From: Pseudomonas sp. N3-W
Lineage (GTDB): Bacteria; Pseudomonadota; Gammaproteobacteria; Pseudomonadales; Pseudomonadaceae
Length of the DNA stretch: 64,000 nt
Assembly: GCF_024970185.1 (NCBI RefSeq)
Contig: NZ_CP103965.1
Location: forward strand, 5,103,001 to 5,167,000
Direction of reading: 5' to 3'
Shown here: in pieces, positions 1-7,882 of the stretch
Position numbering within the stretch: the stretch's first letter is position 1
Layout: every line of letters begins with the position of its first letter
Made by a program: the position numbers and the translations under genes
The notes under the pieces: model-generated
The model's input: the letters and a program-made list of their open reading frames with translations, nothing else
The model's database searches: none
What the model was told of the DNA's origin: nothing

Positions 1-1483
1 TCACCGCGCAGTTGGCAACTTTCGGGTGGGCCATCACCACGTCTTCGATCTCGTTGGGGTACACGTTGAAACCCGAGACGATGATCATGTCCTTCTTGCG
101 ATCAACAATGCGCACGAACCCGTCCGGATCGATCACTGCAATGTCACCGGACTTGAACCAGCCCTCGGCATCCAGCACCTCGGCGGTCGCCTCGGGTTTG
201 TGCCAATAGCCCTTCATGATCTGCGGGCCCTTGATGCACAACTCGCCCCGCTCACCCAACGGTTGCTCGACGCCTTCCTCGTTGATGATCTTCAGCGTGG
301 TGCCCGGCACCGGCATGCCGACAGTGCCCAGGCGTGATTTGCCGCCATACGGGTTGGTGCAGGCCACTGGCGAGGTTTCGGTCAGGCCGTAACCCTCGGT
401 GATGCGGCAACCGGTCAATTGCTCCCAACGCTCGGCAGTGGCCTTCACCAGCGCGGTGCCGCCGGAGTTGGTGAGTTTGAGGCTGGAAAAATCCAGGGTC
501 TTGAAGTCAGGATGCTCCATCAGCGCCACGAACAGCGTGTTGAGCCCCAGCAACGCCGAGAAACGCCAGTTCTTCAGCTCCTTGATGAAGCCCTTGATGT
601 CCCGTGGATTGGTGATCAGCACGTTGTGGTTGCCGGTCACCATCATGCACATGCAGTTCGCCGTGAACGCATAGATGTGGTAGAGCGGCAGCGGCGCGAT
701 CATCACCTCCTGCCCTTCACGCAACAACGGCTGGCCGTCATCACCGAACTGCCCCAGACACGCCCGCGCCTGCTGCATGTTGGCCACCAGGTTGCCGTGG
801 GTCAGCATCGCGCCCTTGGCCAGGCCCGTGGTGCCGCCGGTGTATTGCAGCACGGCGATGTCATCGAGGCTGACTTTCAGCGGCTTGATGCCCAGGCCGC
901 GGCCCAGACGCAGCGCGCTCTTGAAGGAAATGGCCTGGGGCAGCGAATACTCCGGGACCATTTTCTTGACCTTGCTGACCACGGTGTTGATCAGCCAGCC
1001 CTTGGCGGCGGGCATCAGGTCGCCCATCTTCGCTTCAATCAAATACTGGATGTCGGTGTCGGCCAGCACTTCCTGGACCTTGGACCCGAACATGTTCAGG
1101 TAGACCAGCGCCCGGGCACCGGAATCCTTGAACTGATGACGCATCTCCCGCGGGGTGTACAGCGGGTTGGTATTGACCACGATCAGCCCGGCGCGCAACG
1201 CGCCGAATACGGCAATCGGGTAATGCAGCACGTTGGGCATCTGCACCGCGATGCGATCCCCCGGCACCAGATCGGTGTGGGCTTGCAGGTAGCCAGCGAA
1301 GGCGGCGCTGTGGCGTTCGAGTTCGGCGTAGGTCAGGGTCACGCCCATGTTGCTGAACGCAGGGCGATCGGCGAACTTTTTGCAGGAACGCTCGAACACC
1401 TCGATCACCGACTTGTACGCCCCCATGTCGATCTCCAGGGGCACGCCGGCCGGGCGTTTGTCATTCCAGAAATCAGGTTGCAT
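1..1483 (-). CDS. fadD2: long-chain fatty acid–CoA ligase FadD2 (partial, 3' end outside window)
   Basis: Activates long-chain fatty acids to acyl-CoA with ATP, the entry step of beta-oxidation, at the cytoplasmic face of the inner membrane. The minus strand stays open from the ATG at 1483 to the left edge (494 codons of an expected ~560). The start MQPDFWNDKRPAGVP and the AMP-binding P-loop YTGGTTGLAKGAML are typical of Pseudomonas FadD. AGGAC lies ahead of the ATG. The divergent neighbours, a hydrolase and a MaoC hydratase, reproduce the PAO1 order PA3300–PA3301–PA3302, so this is FadD2 rather than FadD1; fadD1 would be expected just beyond the left edge. An AAGAACAA motif overlaps the start region and could bind Hfq/Crc. 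Confidence 0.93.
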   Translation of the reverse strand, partial: MQPDFWNDKRPAGVPLEIDMGAYKSVIEVFERSCKKFADRPAFSNMGVTLTYAELERHSAAFAGYLQAHTDLVPGDRIAVQMPNVLHYPIAVFGALRAGLIVVNTNPLYTPREMRHQFKDSGARALVYLNMFGSKVQEVLADTDIQYLIEAKMGDLMPAAKGWLINTVVSKVKKMVPEYSLPQAISFKSALRLGRGLGIKPLKVSLDDIAVLQYTGGTTGLAKGAMLTHGNLVANMQQARACLGQFGDDGQPLLREGQEVMIAPLPLYHIYAFTANCMCMMVTGNHNVLITNPRDIKGFIKELKNWRFSALLGLNTLFVALMEHPDFKTLDFSSLKLTNSGGTALVKATAERWEQLTGCRITEGYGLTETSPVACTNPYGGKSRLGTVGMPVPGTTLKIINEEGVEQPLGERGELCIKGPQIMKGYWHKPEATAEVLDAEGWFKSGDIAVIDPDGFVRIVDRKKDMIIVSGFNVYPNEIEDVVMAHPKVANCAV

Positions 1484-1712
1484 TGTTCTTGTCCTCTTTA
1501 CCTGAATCTATCCGGGCCACTTTCTGTCATTTCTGAAAAAACCAGAAAGCGAAAAGCGGAGCTCCACCGACACTAGCAGTTATGGCCAATCAGGCAAATA
1601 CGCCAAACGGCGTCATAGATCGTGTGAATCTTCTGGCCGTGCCGTGGCCTGATCGGACGCCGGGCAATGGATGCGCTATACAATGCAACCGACTCTGCGC
1701 AAAGGAATCGCC

Positions 1713-2657
1713 ATGATCCACGACACGTTCTGGCTGACAGCCAGTGACCATAGCCGCCTCTTCGTCAACCAGTGGCTGCCCGACGGACCGCTCAAGGCCG
1801 TTGTCCTGCTGGCCCACGGCATGGCGGAACACAGCGGTCGCTACGCTCGATTGGCGCAGCAGTTCTGTGATCAGGGCTACGGCGTCTATGCGCCGGACTT
1901 GCGCGGACATGGCAAAACTGCCGAAAACGGCACACTCGGCCATTTTGCCGACGATGATGGCTGGTGCAAGGTGGTCGGCGACCTCGCCAGCCTCAATCAA
2001 TACATAGGCCAGCAGCATCCGGGCCAGCCGATTGTGTTGCTGGGGCACAGCATGGGCAGCTACATTGCCCAGGCTTACTTGCTGCACCACAGCGCCAGCC
2101 TGCACGGGGCGATTCTCAGTGGTTCGAACTTCCAGCCAGTGGCGCTCTATGGCGTGGCGCGGCAGATCGCCCGTTTCGAAAAACTGCGCCAAGGGCCCAA
2201 GGGTCGTAGCGCGCTGATCGAGTGGTTGTCGTTCGGCTCGTTCAACAAGGCATTCAAGCCGGCGCGCACGCCGTTCGACTGGCTGAGCCGCGACCCGGTG
2301 GAAGTCGACTTGTACGCCAACGATCCGCTCTGTGGCTTTCGCTGCACCAATCAGCTGTGGATCGATTTGCTCGGCGGCTTGCAGCAAATCAGCAAAGCGT
2401 CCAATCTCGCTCAGCTTGATCCGGGCCTGCCACTGCTGGTGATCGGCGGTGAATGTGATCCGGTAAGCCAGGGCAAGCGTCTGAAAGATCTGGCCGACGC
2501 GTTGCGTGAGGCCGGCAGCCGGAGCTTGCAACTGACCATTTACCCGCAGGCCCGGCATGAATTGTTCAACGAGAGCAATCGCGATGAAGTGACCGCCGAT
2601 GTGCTGAGCTGGATCGCCCAGGCTCTGAGCAATCGCCGGCCCACCAGAACCGAATAG
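1713..2657 (+). CDS. alpha/beta hydrolase, monoacylglycerol lipase/lysophospholipase-like
   Basis: A 314-residue serine hydrolase, probably cytoplasmic since no signal peptide is seen. The nucleophile elbow GHSMG is at residues 111–115 (Ser113), an oxyanion-type HG is at ~35, the acid is in GGECDP and the catalytic His is in ARHELF near the C-terminus. PDLRGHG is typical of the Hydrolase_4/monoacylglycerol-lipase group. I chose the ATG at 1713 because AAAGGA sits just upstream; an in-frame start at 1671 has no such site. It is divergent from fadD2 and followed 53 bp later by phaJ1, as in PAO1 (PA3301), so a role in freeing fatty acids or in acyl-CoA metabolism is likely but unproven. The substrate is unknown. 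Confidence 0.85.
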   Translation: MIHDTFWLTASDHSRLFVNQWLPDGPLKAVVLLAHGMAEHSGRYARLAQQFCDQGYGVYAPDLRGHGKTAENGTLGHFADDDGWCKVVGDLASLNQYIGQQHPGQPIVLLGHSMGSYIAQAYLLHHSASLHGAILSGSNFQPVALYGVARQIARFEKLRQGPKGRSALIEWLSFGSFNKAFKPARTPFDWLSRDPVEVDLYANDPLCGFRCTNQLWIDLLGGLQQISKASNLAQLDPGLPLLVIGGECDPVSQGKRLKDLADALREAGSRSLQLTIYPQARHELFNESNRDEVTADVLSWIAQALSNRRPTRTE

Positions 2658-2710
2658 TTTTTTATGGCTTTTTTGTGGATTTATTTCATTTGTCACAGGA
2701 ATCAACACCG

Positions 2711-3181
2711 ATGACCCAGGTTACCAACACGCCTTACGAAGCCCTTGAAGTCGGCCAGACCGCCAGCTACAGCAAGACCGTCGAAGAACGCGACATCCAG
2801 CTGTTCGCAGCGATGTCCGGCGACCATAACCCGGTGCACCTGGACGCCGAGTTCGCTGCCGGCACGATGTTCAAGGAGCGTATCGCCCACGGCATGTTCA
2901 GCGGCGCGCTGATCAGTGCGGCGGTGGCGTGCGAGCTGCCTGGGCCGGGGACTATCTATATCGGGCAGCAGATGAGCTTTCAGAAGCCGGTGAAAATTGG
3001 CGACACCCTGACCGTGCGTCTGGAAATCCTCGAGAAACTGCCCAAGTTTCGCGTACGCATTGCCACTCGTGTGTTCAACCAGCGTGATGAGTTGGTAGTG
3101 GATGGCGAGGCGGAAATTCTGGCGCCGCGTAAACAGCAGACGGTGACATTGCCTGTCTTGCCGGCGATCAGCATTGGCTGA
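2711..3181 (+). CDS. phaJ1: MaoC-family (R)-specific enoyl-CoA hydratase PhaJ1
   Basis: Hydrates trans-2-enoyl-CoA from beta-oxidation to (R)-3-hydroxyacyl-CoA, a polyhydroxyalkanoate precursor. The protein has 156 residues, the length of P. aeruginosa PhaJ1 (PA3302). The hot-dog fold carries the hydratase motif with catalytic Asp38 and His43 (GDHNPVHLD) followed by RIAHGMF. The ATG at 2711 follows CACAGGA; an upstream in-frame start at 2675 lacks support. Its position after the hydrolase and near fadD2 matches PAO1 and suits a fatty-acid-to-PHA branch. Other MaoC hydratases look similar, so the symbol rests partly on gene order. Confidence 0.85.
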   Translation: MTQVTNTPYEALEVGQTASYSKTVEERDIQLFAAMSGDHNPVHLDAEFAAGTMFKERIAHGMFSGALISAAVACELPGPGTIYIGQQMSFQKPVKIGDTLTVRLEILEKLPKFRVRIATRVFNQRDELVVDGEAEILAPRKQQTVTLPVLPAISIG

Positions 3182-3213
3182 AGCACCGTGCTTGGGTGAT
3201 GAATTAAACACGT

Positions 3214-3346
3214 CGTGGCGAGGGGGGCTTGCCCCCGTTGGGGCGCGAAGCGTCCCTGAAATCTGCAACGCGGTGTATCAGGTACATCGATTGCGATGGT
3301 TTACGACTGCTGCGCAGCCGAGCGGGAGCAAGCTCCCTCGCCATAG
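3214..3346. repeat. REP pair (GTGGCGAGGG / CCCTCGCCA family)
   Basis: Inverted copies of the 'GTGGCGAGGGxGCTTGC' type of fluorescens-group REP lie between phaJ1 and the convergent four-helix-bundle gene. The inner part (GGGGCGCGAAGCG…GCTGCGCAG) is the same kind as in the pair at 39491–39583. Confidence 0.85.
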
Positions 3347-3360
3347 TGATTGGCAGGCAT

Positions 3361-3391
3361 AAAAAACGCCAGTGCAGACTGGCGTTTTTTT
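3361..3391. terminator. bidirectional intrinsic terminator
   Basis: The stem ACGCCAG/CTGGCGT around the loop TGCAGA is flanked by A-runs on the left and T-runs on the right. It can serve both phaJ1 (+) and the convergent gene ending at 3406 (−). Confidence 0.9.
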
Positions 3392-3405
3392 GTCGCTACG
3401 AACGA

Positions 3406-3873
3406 TTAAGAACGCGCACGAGCCTGGTTACGCAGGGCTTTTACTTGATCGTGGTTGCGTTGCACGCCGTGGTACTGGCGCTCGACCAGGTCACGAATGC
3501 CCACCAGGTTGTGCTTGTTGATCTTCTCGATCGCTTCCTTGTACGCCTTCAGCGCGTGGTCTTCACCGCGTTCGGCTTCGTTCAGCACGGCTTCTTCGTC
3601 CTTGCCGGTGAACATGGATTTCACGTCCACCCAGCGACGGTGCAGATCACCGCTGACGCTGGTCGAGGTTTCCGGATCGCCACCCATGGAACGCACAGTG
3701 CTTTGCAGTTCGGCAGCCGCGGTCGCGCAATCGGCGGAGCGCTGAACAAACAGGGTCTTGAGTTCTGGGTGTTTGATGTCTTCGGCGCAAGTCTTGAACC
3801 CTTCCTGACCGTCTTTGCAGGTTTCGATCAGGTCGTTGAGTACAGAGATGGCTTCTTTGTTGAGGTCGGTCAT
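3406..3873 (-). CDS. PA2169-family four-helix-bundle protein (DUF2383)
   Basis: A 155-residue, mostly helical, charged protein with no signal peptide. MTDLNKEAISVLNDLIETCK with the later GFKTCAEDI and ERGEDHALKAYKEA matches the DUF2383/PA2169 family, a ferritin-like four-helix bundle common in pseudomonads. AAGGAATTGAAAA precedes the ATG. Members are often stress or stationary-phase linked, but the molecular role is unknown. It stands alone: it converges with phaJ1 across a terminator and diverges from the DUF3820 gene. Confidence 0.85.
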   Translation of the reverse strand: MTDLNKEAISVLNDLIETCKDGQEGFKTCAEDIKHPELKTLFVQRSADCATAAAELQSTVRSMGGDPETSTSVSGDLHRRWVDVKSMFTGKDEEAVLNEAERGEDHALKAYKEAIEKINKHNLVGIRDLVERQYHGVQRNHDQVKALRNQARARS

Positions 3874-4077
3874 TTTTCAATTCCTTGCGGGTTGATGAAA
3901 GATGCAATATCCATTGCAGTGTGCATGCCAGCTTCGAATTGATAATTTATCCGTTATTTTTCAATAACTTATACTTTGAGCAGAAATCTGCATCCGCGTT
4001 ATTTGCATGATCTGTCATTTGGCCTGCATGCAGAATGCCTGTATTTTCCAGACTGTTTGAATCACGACGACTGATTG

Positions 4078-4314
4078 ATGAATCCTGAAAAGCTCGAACT
4101 GCTGATTACCCGCGAAATGCCCTTTGGCAAATACAAGGGGCGCATCATCGCCGACCTGCCCGGCCAGTACCTGAACTGGTTCGCCCGAGAGGGATTTCCC
4201 CACGGCGAACTGGGTGGCTTGCTGGCGTTGATGCAGGAAATCGACCACAACGGTTTATCGGAACTGCTCGAACCGCTACGCGCCAAGCACGGCAAACCAG
4301 CCCCCCGCCACTGA
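4078..4314 (+). CDS. DUF3820 family protein (putative quorum-sensing-regulated factor fold)
   Basis: A small 78-residue protein. MPFGKYKGRII followed by LPGQYLNWFAREGFP is the conserved core of DUF3820, whose structure resembles nuclease-like folds. I start at the ATG at 4078; the TTG one codon earlier is unlikely. It lies 16 bp upstream of the class-V PLP enzyme and is probably co-transcribed with it. The biochemical function is unknown. Confidence 0.8.
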   Translation: MNPEKLELLITREMPFGKYKGRIIADLPGQYLNWFAREGFPHGELGGLLALMQEIDHNGLSELLEPLRAKHGKPAPRH

Positions 4315-4330
4315 ATCGACCGAGTAGCCC

Positions 4331-5512
4331 ATGCCCGATAACACCCGCCGTGCCCGTGATGAAGCCTTCTGGCAGACGTTTGCTGACCGCTATGCTGTAG
4401 AACCCGGCCCCATCAACCTGGAGAACGGCTATTTCGGGCGCATGTCCCGCACTGTGGTCGAGGAATACCAGCGCAACATCGAGCTGATCAATCGCAGCAA
4501 CTCGGTGCACGTGCGCCAGCGCTTCGAGCAGGGCGAAAGCCTGGATATTCGCGCGCAACTGGCGGAGATGATCGGCGTACGCGCGCAATCCGTCGCCCTC
4601 ACCCGCAACGCCAGCGACGGCCTGCAATCGCTGATCCGTAACTACAACCGGCTAGAACCGGGGGATCAGGTGCTGCTGTGCGACCTGGAGTACGACACCG
4701 TCAAAGGCGCCCTGCGCTGGCTGGCCCGCCATCGTGGCGTGGAGGTGATCGAGATCGAACACAGCCACCCCGCCAGCCATGAGAGCCTGCTGGCCAGCTA
4801 CCGCGAAGCCTTCGAGCGCTATCCACGACTGAAACTGATGGCCCTGACCCACGTCACCCATCGCACCGGCCTGGTAATGCCGGTGAAGGCCATCGCCGCC
4901 CTGGCCAAAGAATATGGCGTAGACATCATTCTCGATGGCGCTCACGCACTGGGCCAGATCAAATTCGATCTTGAAGACCTCGGCATCGCTTTCGCCGGCT
5001 ACAACCTGCACAAGTGGATCGGTGCACCGCTGACTCTGGGGTTCATTTACATCGCCCCACAGCGCCTGGCCGACATCGACCCGGACATGGGCGAGATGCA
5101 TTTCCCGGTCGGCGACATCCGCTCCCGTACGCCCTACAGCACCCCCAACATCCCGGCGTTGCTGACCTTGCCGCTGGTGTTCGAAGAGCATCAGGCCATG
5201 GGCGGTTCCGCGGCCAAGGGCGCACGGCTCAACTATCTGCGCAACGTGTGGGTGAACGCCGTGCGCGAGCTGCCGGGCATTGAAATCATGACCCCTGACG
5301 ACCCGCGCCTGTATTGCGGCATCACCTCGATGCGCTTCACCCGACATGCCGATCAGCAGGTGATGGCCGAACGCTTGCTCAACGACTACAACCTGTTCAC
5401 CGTGGTCCGCAGCGGCGCCGCCTGTGGCCCGTGTATCCGCATTACACCCGGGCTGACCACCACCGCCGCCGAAATCGAGGTCTTGACCCAGGCGCTGACC
5501 GAGCTGCGCTGA
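4331..5512 (+). CDS. class V aminotransferase-fold PLP enzyme (isopenicillin-N-epimerase-like)
   Basis: A 393-residue cytosolic enzyme of fold type I. Typical sites are TRNASDGLQSLI (cofactor phosphate), DGAHALGQIKFDL (the Asp that binds the pyridine N) and the Schiff-base lysine in GYNLHKWIGAPLTLGF. The start LENGYFGRM and the epimerase-like core fit the CefD/isopenicillin-N-epimerase group rather than cysteine desulfurases. CGPCIRIT near the end is a Cys pair of unknown importance. The substrate cannot be read from sequence. It is probably expressed with the DUF3820 gene and converges with the intradiol-dioxygenase-like gene, only 5 bp apart. Confidence 0.82.
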   Translation: MPDNTRRARDEAFWQTFADRYAVEPGPINLENGYFGRMSRTVVEEYQRNIELINRSNSVHVRQRFEQGESLDIRAQLAEMIGVRAQSVALTRNASDGLQSLIRNYNRLEPGDQVLLCDLEYDTVKGALRWLARHRGVEVIEIEHSHPASHESLLASYREAFERYPRLKLMALTHVTHRTGLVMPVKAIAALAKEYGVDIILDGAHALGQIKFDLEDLGIAFAGYNLHKWIGAPLTLGFIYIAPQRLADIDPDMGEMHFPVGDIRSRTPYSTPNIPALLTLPLVFEEHQAMGGSAAKGARLNYLRNVWVNAVRELPGIEIMTPDDPRLYCGITSMRFTRHADQQVMAERLLNDYNLFTVVRSGAACGPCIRITPGLTTTAAEIEVLTQALTELR

Positions 5513-5517
5513 GCGGC

Positions 5518-6243
5518 CTACACCGTGTACTTGTCGAAGTCTTCGGGCTTGATCTGCGTCGATACCGCAAAGGTATCGATGCCAATGGTCAACTGGCCGA
5601 AAAAGCCGTCATCAAGGCTGTCTCGACTCACGGGGTGAACGTTCAGGGTCGACGCCTCGCCGCCCATGTCGGCGTAAAACATGTCCTTGTCGTTGGTCAG
5701 CACCGGGATCGCCCGCCCGCGGTACTCACGAGCGTTAAGCACCGACCGTGACGCCGACTCTGGAAAATACAGCTGACCAACCCAGGCAACATGCCGTTCT
5801 TCCAGATAGTTGTTCCCCGCCACGATGCGCACCGCTACATGAAGGTGCAGGGCGCGGCCAGCGTAAAACCCCGGATAAATGGTGGTGAATCTCACGATGC
5901 CGCCCTGATCGCTGAACTGCCCGCCGCGCAGGTACGTGTCGTCATCCGTGCGCGGGACCGAACCGATATCACCGGAATCCACCTTCTTGTCCGGATCGAT
6001 CTTGCTCCAGCCCGAGTAGGCACCGCGGGCATTGCAGTGCCAGACATCCACCAGGGCGCCCGTGACCGGTTCGCAGGTCATGGCATCGACAATGGTCAGG
6101 CGCAGTACCAACGGGATACCGTCGGCGCCTTCGCTGATGTTGCGCCTGATCAGTTTCGGGTTACGGAAATACGGGCCGGCGATCTGTTCCGCAGACAGCA
6201 GGCACACAGGTTGTTTTGATGAAGCAGGGATTGTGACGTCCAT
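5518..6243 (-). CDS. intradiol ring-cleavage dioxygenase-like protein
   Basis: A 241-residue protein with the intradiol dioxygenase core: VDVWHCNARGAYSG holds the first Tyr ligand (Tyr76), TIYPGFYAGRALHLHV the second Tyr (Tyr123) and the two His (133, 135). All four Fe(III) ligands of protocatechuate 3,4-dioxygenase-type enzymes are therefore present. There is no aromatic-degradation gene beside it, no partner subunit and no signal peptide. GAGAG precedes the ATG at 6243. It may be a stand-alone dioxygenase acting on an unidentified catechol; the substrate is unknown. Confidence 0.82.
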   Translation of the reverse strand: MDVTIPASSKQPVCLLSAEQIAGPYFRNPKLIRRNISEGADGIPLVLRLTIVDAMTCEPVTGALVDVWHCNARGAYSGWSKIDPDKKVDSGDIGSVPRTDDDTYLRGGQFSDQGGIVRFTTIYPGFYAGRALHLHVAVRIVAGNNYLEERHVAWVGQLYFPESASRSVLNAREYRGRAIPVLTNDKDMFYADMGGEASTLNVHPVSRDSLDDGFFGQLTIGIDTFAVSTQIKPEDFDKYTV

Positions 6244-6374
6244 GTCGTTCTCTCTTCCATAAGATGAACGCAGGTTAACGCTGGGTGGCGGTCAGGGTGC
6301 GGTAACTATGTATCGCATGATTTCCCCGGGGGTGGTTGGCCGGCCCACGAAGCAACAGATACACCGCGTTATCG

Positions 6375-6402
6375 TTCATCGCGGGCAAGCCCGGCTCCCA
6401 CC
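6375..6402. repeat. single REP half-site
   Basis: ATCGCGGGCAAGCCCGGCTCCCAC is a lone REP copy abutting the terminator downstream of eda. Confidence 0.75.
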
Positions 6403-6447
6403 GTTTTTTTTGCAAAAAAAAACGGTGCACCGACCAAGCGCACCGTA
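6401..6447 (-). terminator. intrinsic terminator of the zwf–pgl–eda operon
   Basis: On the minus strand ACGGTGC…GCACCGT forms a stem, followed by nine T. An adjacent T8-GC-A9 palindrome (6401–6425) adds a second, symmetric structure. Confidence 0.85.
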
Positions 6448-6485
6448 AAGCCGTAGAACACACAACGAAGTGTTTGATCGAGCAA

Positions 6486-7151
6486 TCAGTCCAGCAGCGC
6501 CAGGGCCTCGGCGGTGCATTCCTGAATGCGGGCCCAGTCGCCGTTCTTGATCCACTCGGGATCAAGCATCCAGCTACCGCCCACGCACATGACGTTTTTC
6601 AACGCCATGTAGCTCTTGATGTTGGCCGGGCTCACGCCGCCGGTCGGGCAGAATTTCACCTCACCGAACGGGCCGCCCAAGGCCTTGATGGCTGCCACGC
6701 CACCGCTGACTTCCGCCGGGAACAGCTTGAAGCGACGATACCCCAGGCCATAGCCTTCCATGATGCCGGAAGCGTTGCTGATGCCCGGCAGCAGCGGGAT
6801 CGGGCTGTCGACACTGGCTTCGAGCAAATCACGGGTGATACCCGGCGTGACAATAAACTGCGAGCCCGCGGCTTCCGCCGCGGCCAGCATCTTGCGATCA
6901 AGCACCGTGCCGGCACCGGTCATCAGCTCCGGACGCTGCTCACGCAGAATCTGGATGGCCTTGAGGCCGAACTGCGAACGCAGGGTCACTTCCAGCGCGC
7001 TCAGGCCACCAGCGGCCAAGGCGTCGGCCAGAGGCAGTACGTCCTGTTCGCGAGCGATGGTGATCACCGGCAGGATCCGCGCCTTGGCGCAGAGGCTGTC
7101 GATCAGGGCAACTTTATCCGCCATGGAAACGGTCGGGGATGGGTTTGTCAT
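6486..7151 (-). CDS. eda: KDPG aldolase (2-dehydro-3-deoxy-6-phosphogluconate aldolase)
   Basis: Cleaves KDPG to pyruvate and glyceraldehyde-3-phosphate, the last step of the Entner–Doudoroff pathway, in the cytoplasm. The protein has 221 residues as expected. Schiff-base Lys142 is in YRRFKLFPAEVSGG and the general base Glu54 is in LEVTLRS. I prefer the ATG at 7151 (MTNPSPTVSM); an in-frame start at 7178 would extend it into pgl without a better ribosome site. It is the last gene of zwf–pgl–eda and ends at a strong terminator. As in P. putida and P. aeruginosa, HexR is expected to control this unit from the zwf promoter. Confidence 0.97.
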   Translation of the reverse strand: MTNPSPTVSMADKVALIDSLCAKARILPVITIAREQDVLPLADALAAGGLSALEVTLRSQFGLKAIQILREQRPELMTGAGTVLDRKMLAAAEAAGSQFIVTPGITRDLLEASVDSPIPLLPGISNASGIMEGYGLGYRRFKLFPAEVSGGVAAIKALGGPFGEVKFCPTGGVSPANIKSYMALKNVMCVGGSWMLDPEWIKNGDWARIQECTAEALALLD

Positions 7152-7168
7152 AGCGGCTGATCCTTGGC

Positions 7169-7882
7169 TCATGGGCACCAGTAAATCTCTAACGTAGGTT
7201 GCAGAAAGGCACGAATCGGCATGGCGGCGACATCGTCACCGGCCAATGCGGCATTCAGGGTGGTCAACTTGGACTGACCGGAAATCGACAGCACTTTGTG
7301 GGTGGCCGATGCCAGCAGTGCGCGGCTCATGCTCAGGCGTTGATGAGGCACGGTCGGCGCCAGCATCGGCCAGCAGCGACGGCTGCCATCAAGCTTCAAG
7401 GCGTCCGCCAGGTTCGGGCTGTCGGGGAACAGGGACGCAGTGTGGCCGTCATCGCCCATGCCCAGAATCAGCACGTCGATGGGCGGCAATTCGGCGAGCA
7501 GGCGATCCGCATTCTGCGCAGCCTCTTCAAGGTTGGCAGTGGCGCTGTACAGGCTAAGGAATTTCGCCCTGGCCGCCGGACCTTGCAGCAGGTAGCGCTT
7601 GAGCAGGCCGGCATTGCTGTCGGCGTGTTCCACGGGCACCCAGCGTTCGTCCGCCAGGGTCACCACGACCTTGGACCAGTCCAGCGCCTGTTTGGCCAGG
7701 TTCTGGAAAAACGCGACCGGGCTGCGACCACCGGACACCACCAACACAGCGGTGCCACGGGCTTCGATCGCTGCGCGCAGTTGCTCGGCCACTTTCAACG
7801 CCAGACCGTCGGCCAACAGCACCGGGTTCTTGAACGCATGGGCGCTGACGCCTTGCGGCAGTTTCAATTCAGATATCGCCAT
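7169..7882 (-). CDS. pgl: 6-phosphogluconolactonase
   Basis: Hydrolyses 6-phosphoglucono-delta-lactone to 6-phosphogluconate. The 237-residue protein has the NagB/Pgl fold with VVSGGRSP near residue 50, TLADERWVP and [15 protein letters not shown], which carry the sugar-phosphate and catalytic residues of the family. Its ATG at 7882 lies inside the end of zwf (14-bp overlap), so translation is probably coupled. eda follows 17 bp later. Confidence 0.97.
   Translation of the reverse strand: MAISELKLPQGVSAHAFKNPVLLADGLALKVAEQLRAAIEARGTAVLVVSGGRSPVAFFQNLAKQALDWSKVVVTLADERWVPVEHADSNAGLLKRYLLQGPAARAKFLSLYSATANLEEAAQNADRLLAELPPIDVLILGMGDDGHTASLFPDSPNLADALKLDGSRRCWPMLAPTVPHQRLSMSRALLASATHKVLSISGQSKLTTLNAALAGDDVAAMPIRAFLQPTLEIYWCP

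Noticed and set aside
419..1576. 385-codon plus-strand frame opposite fadD2
   Set aside because: Shadow; the minus strand encodes an unmistakable acyl-CoA ligase.
3229..3942. 237-codon plus-strand frame across the REP and the DUF2383 gene
   Set aside because: It crosses a strong terminator and is antisense to the DUF2383 gene.
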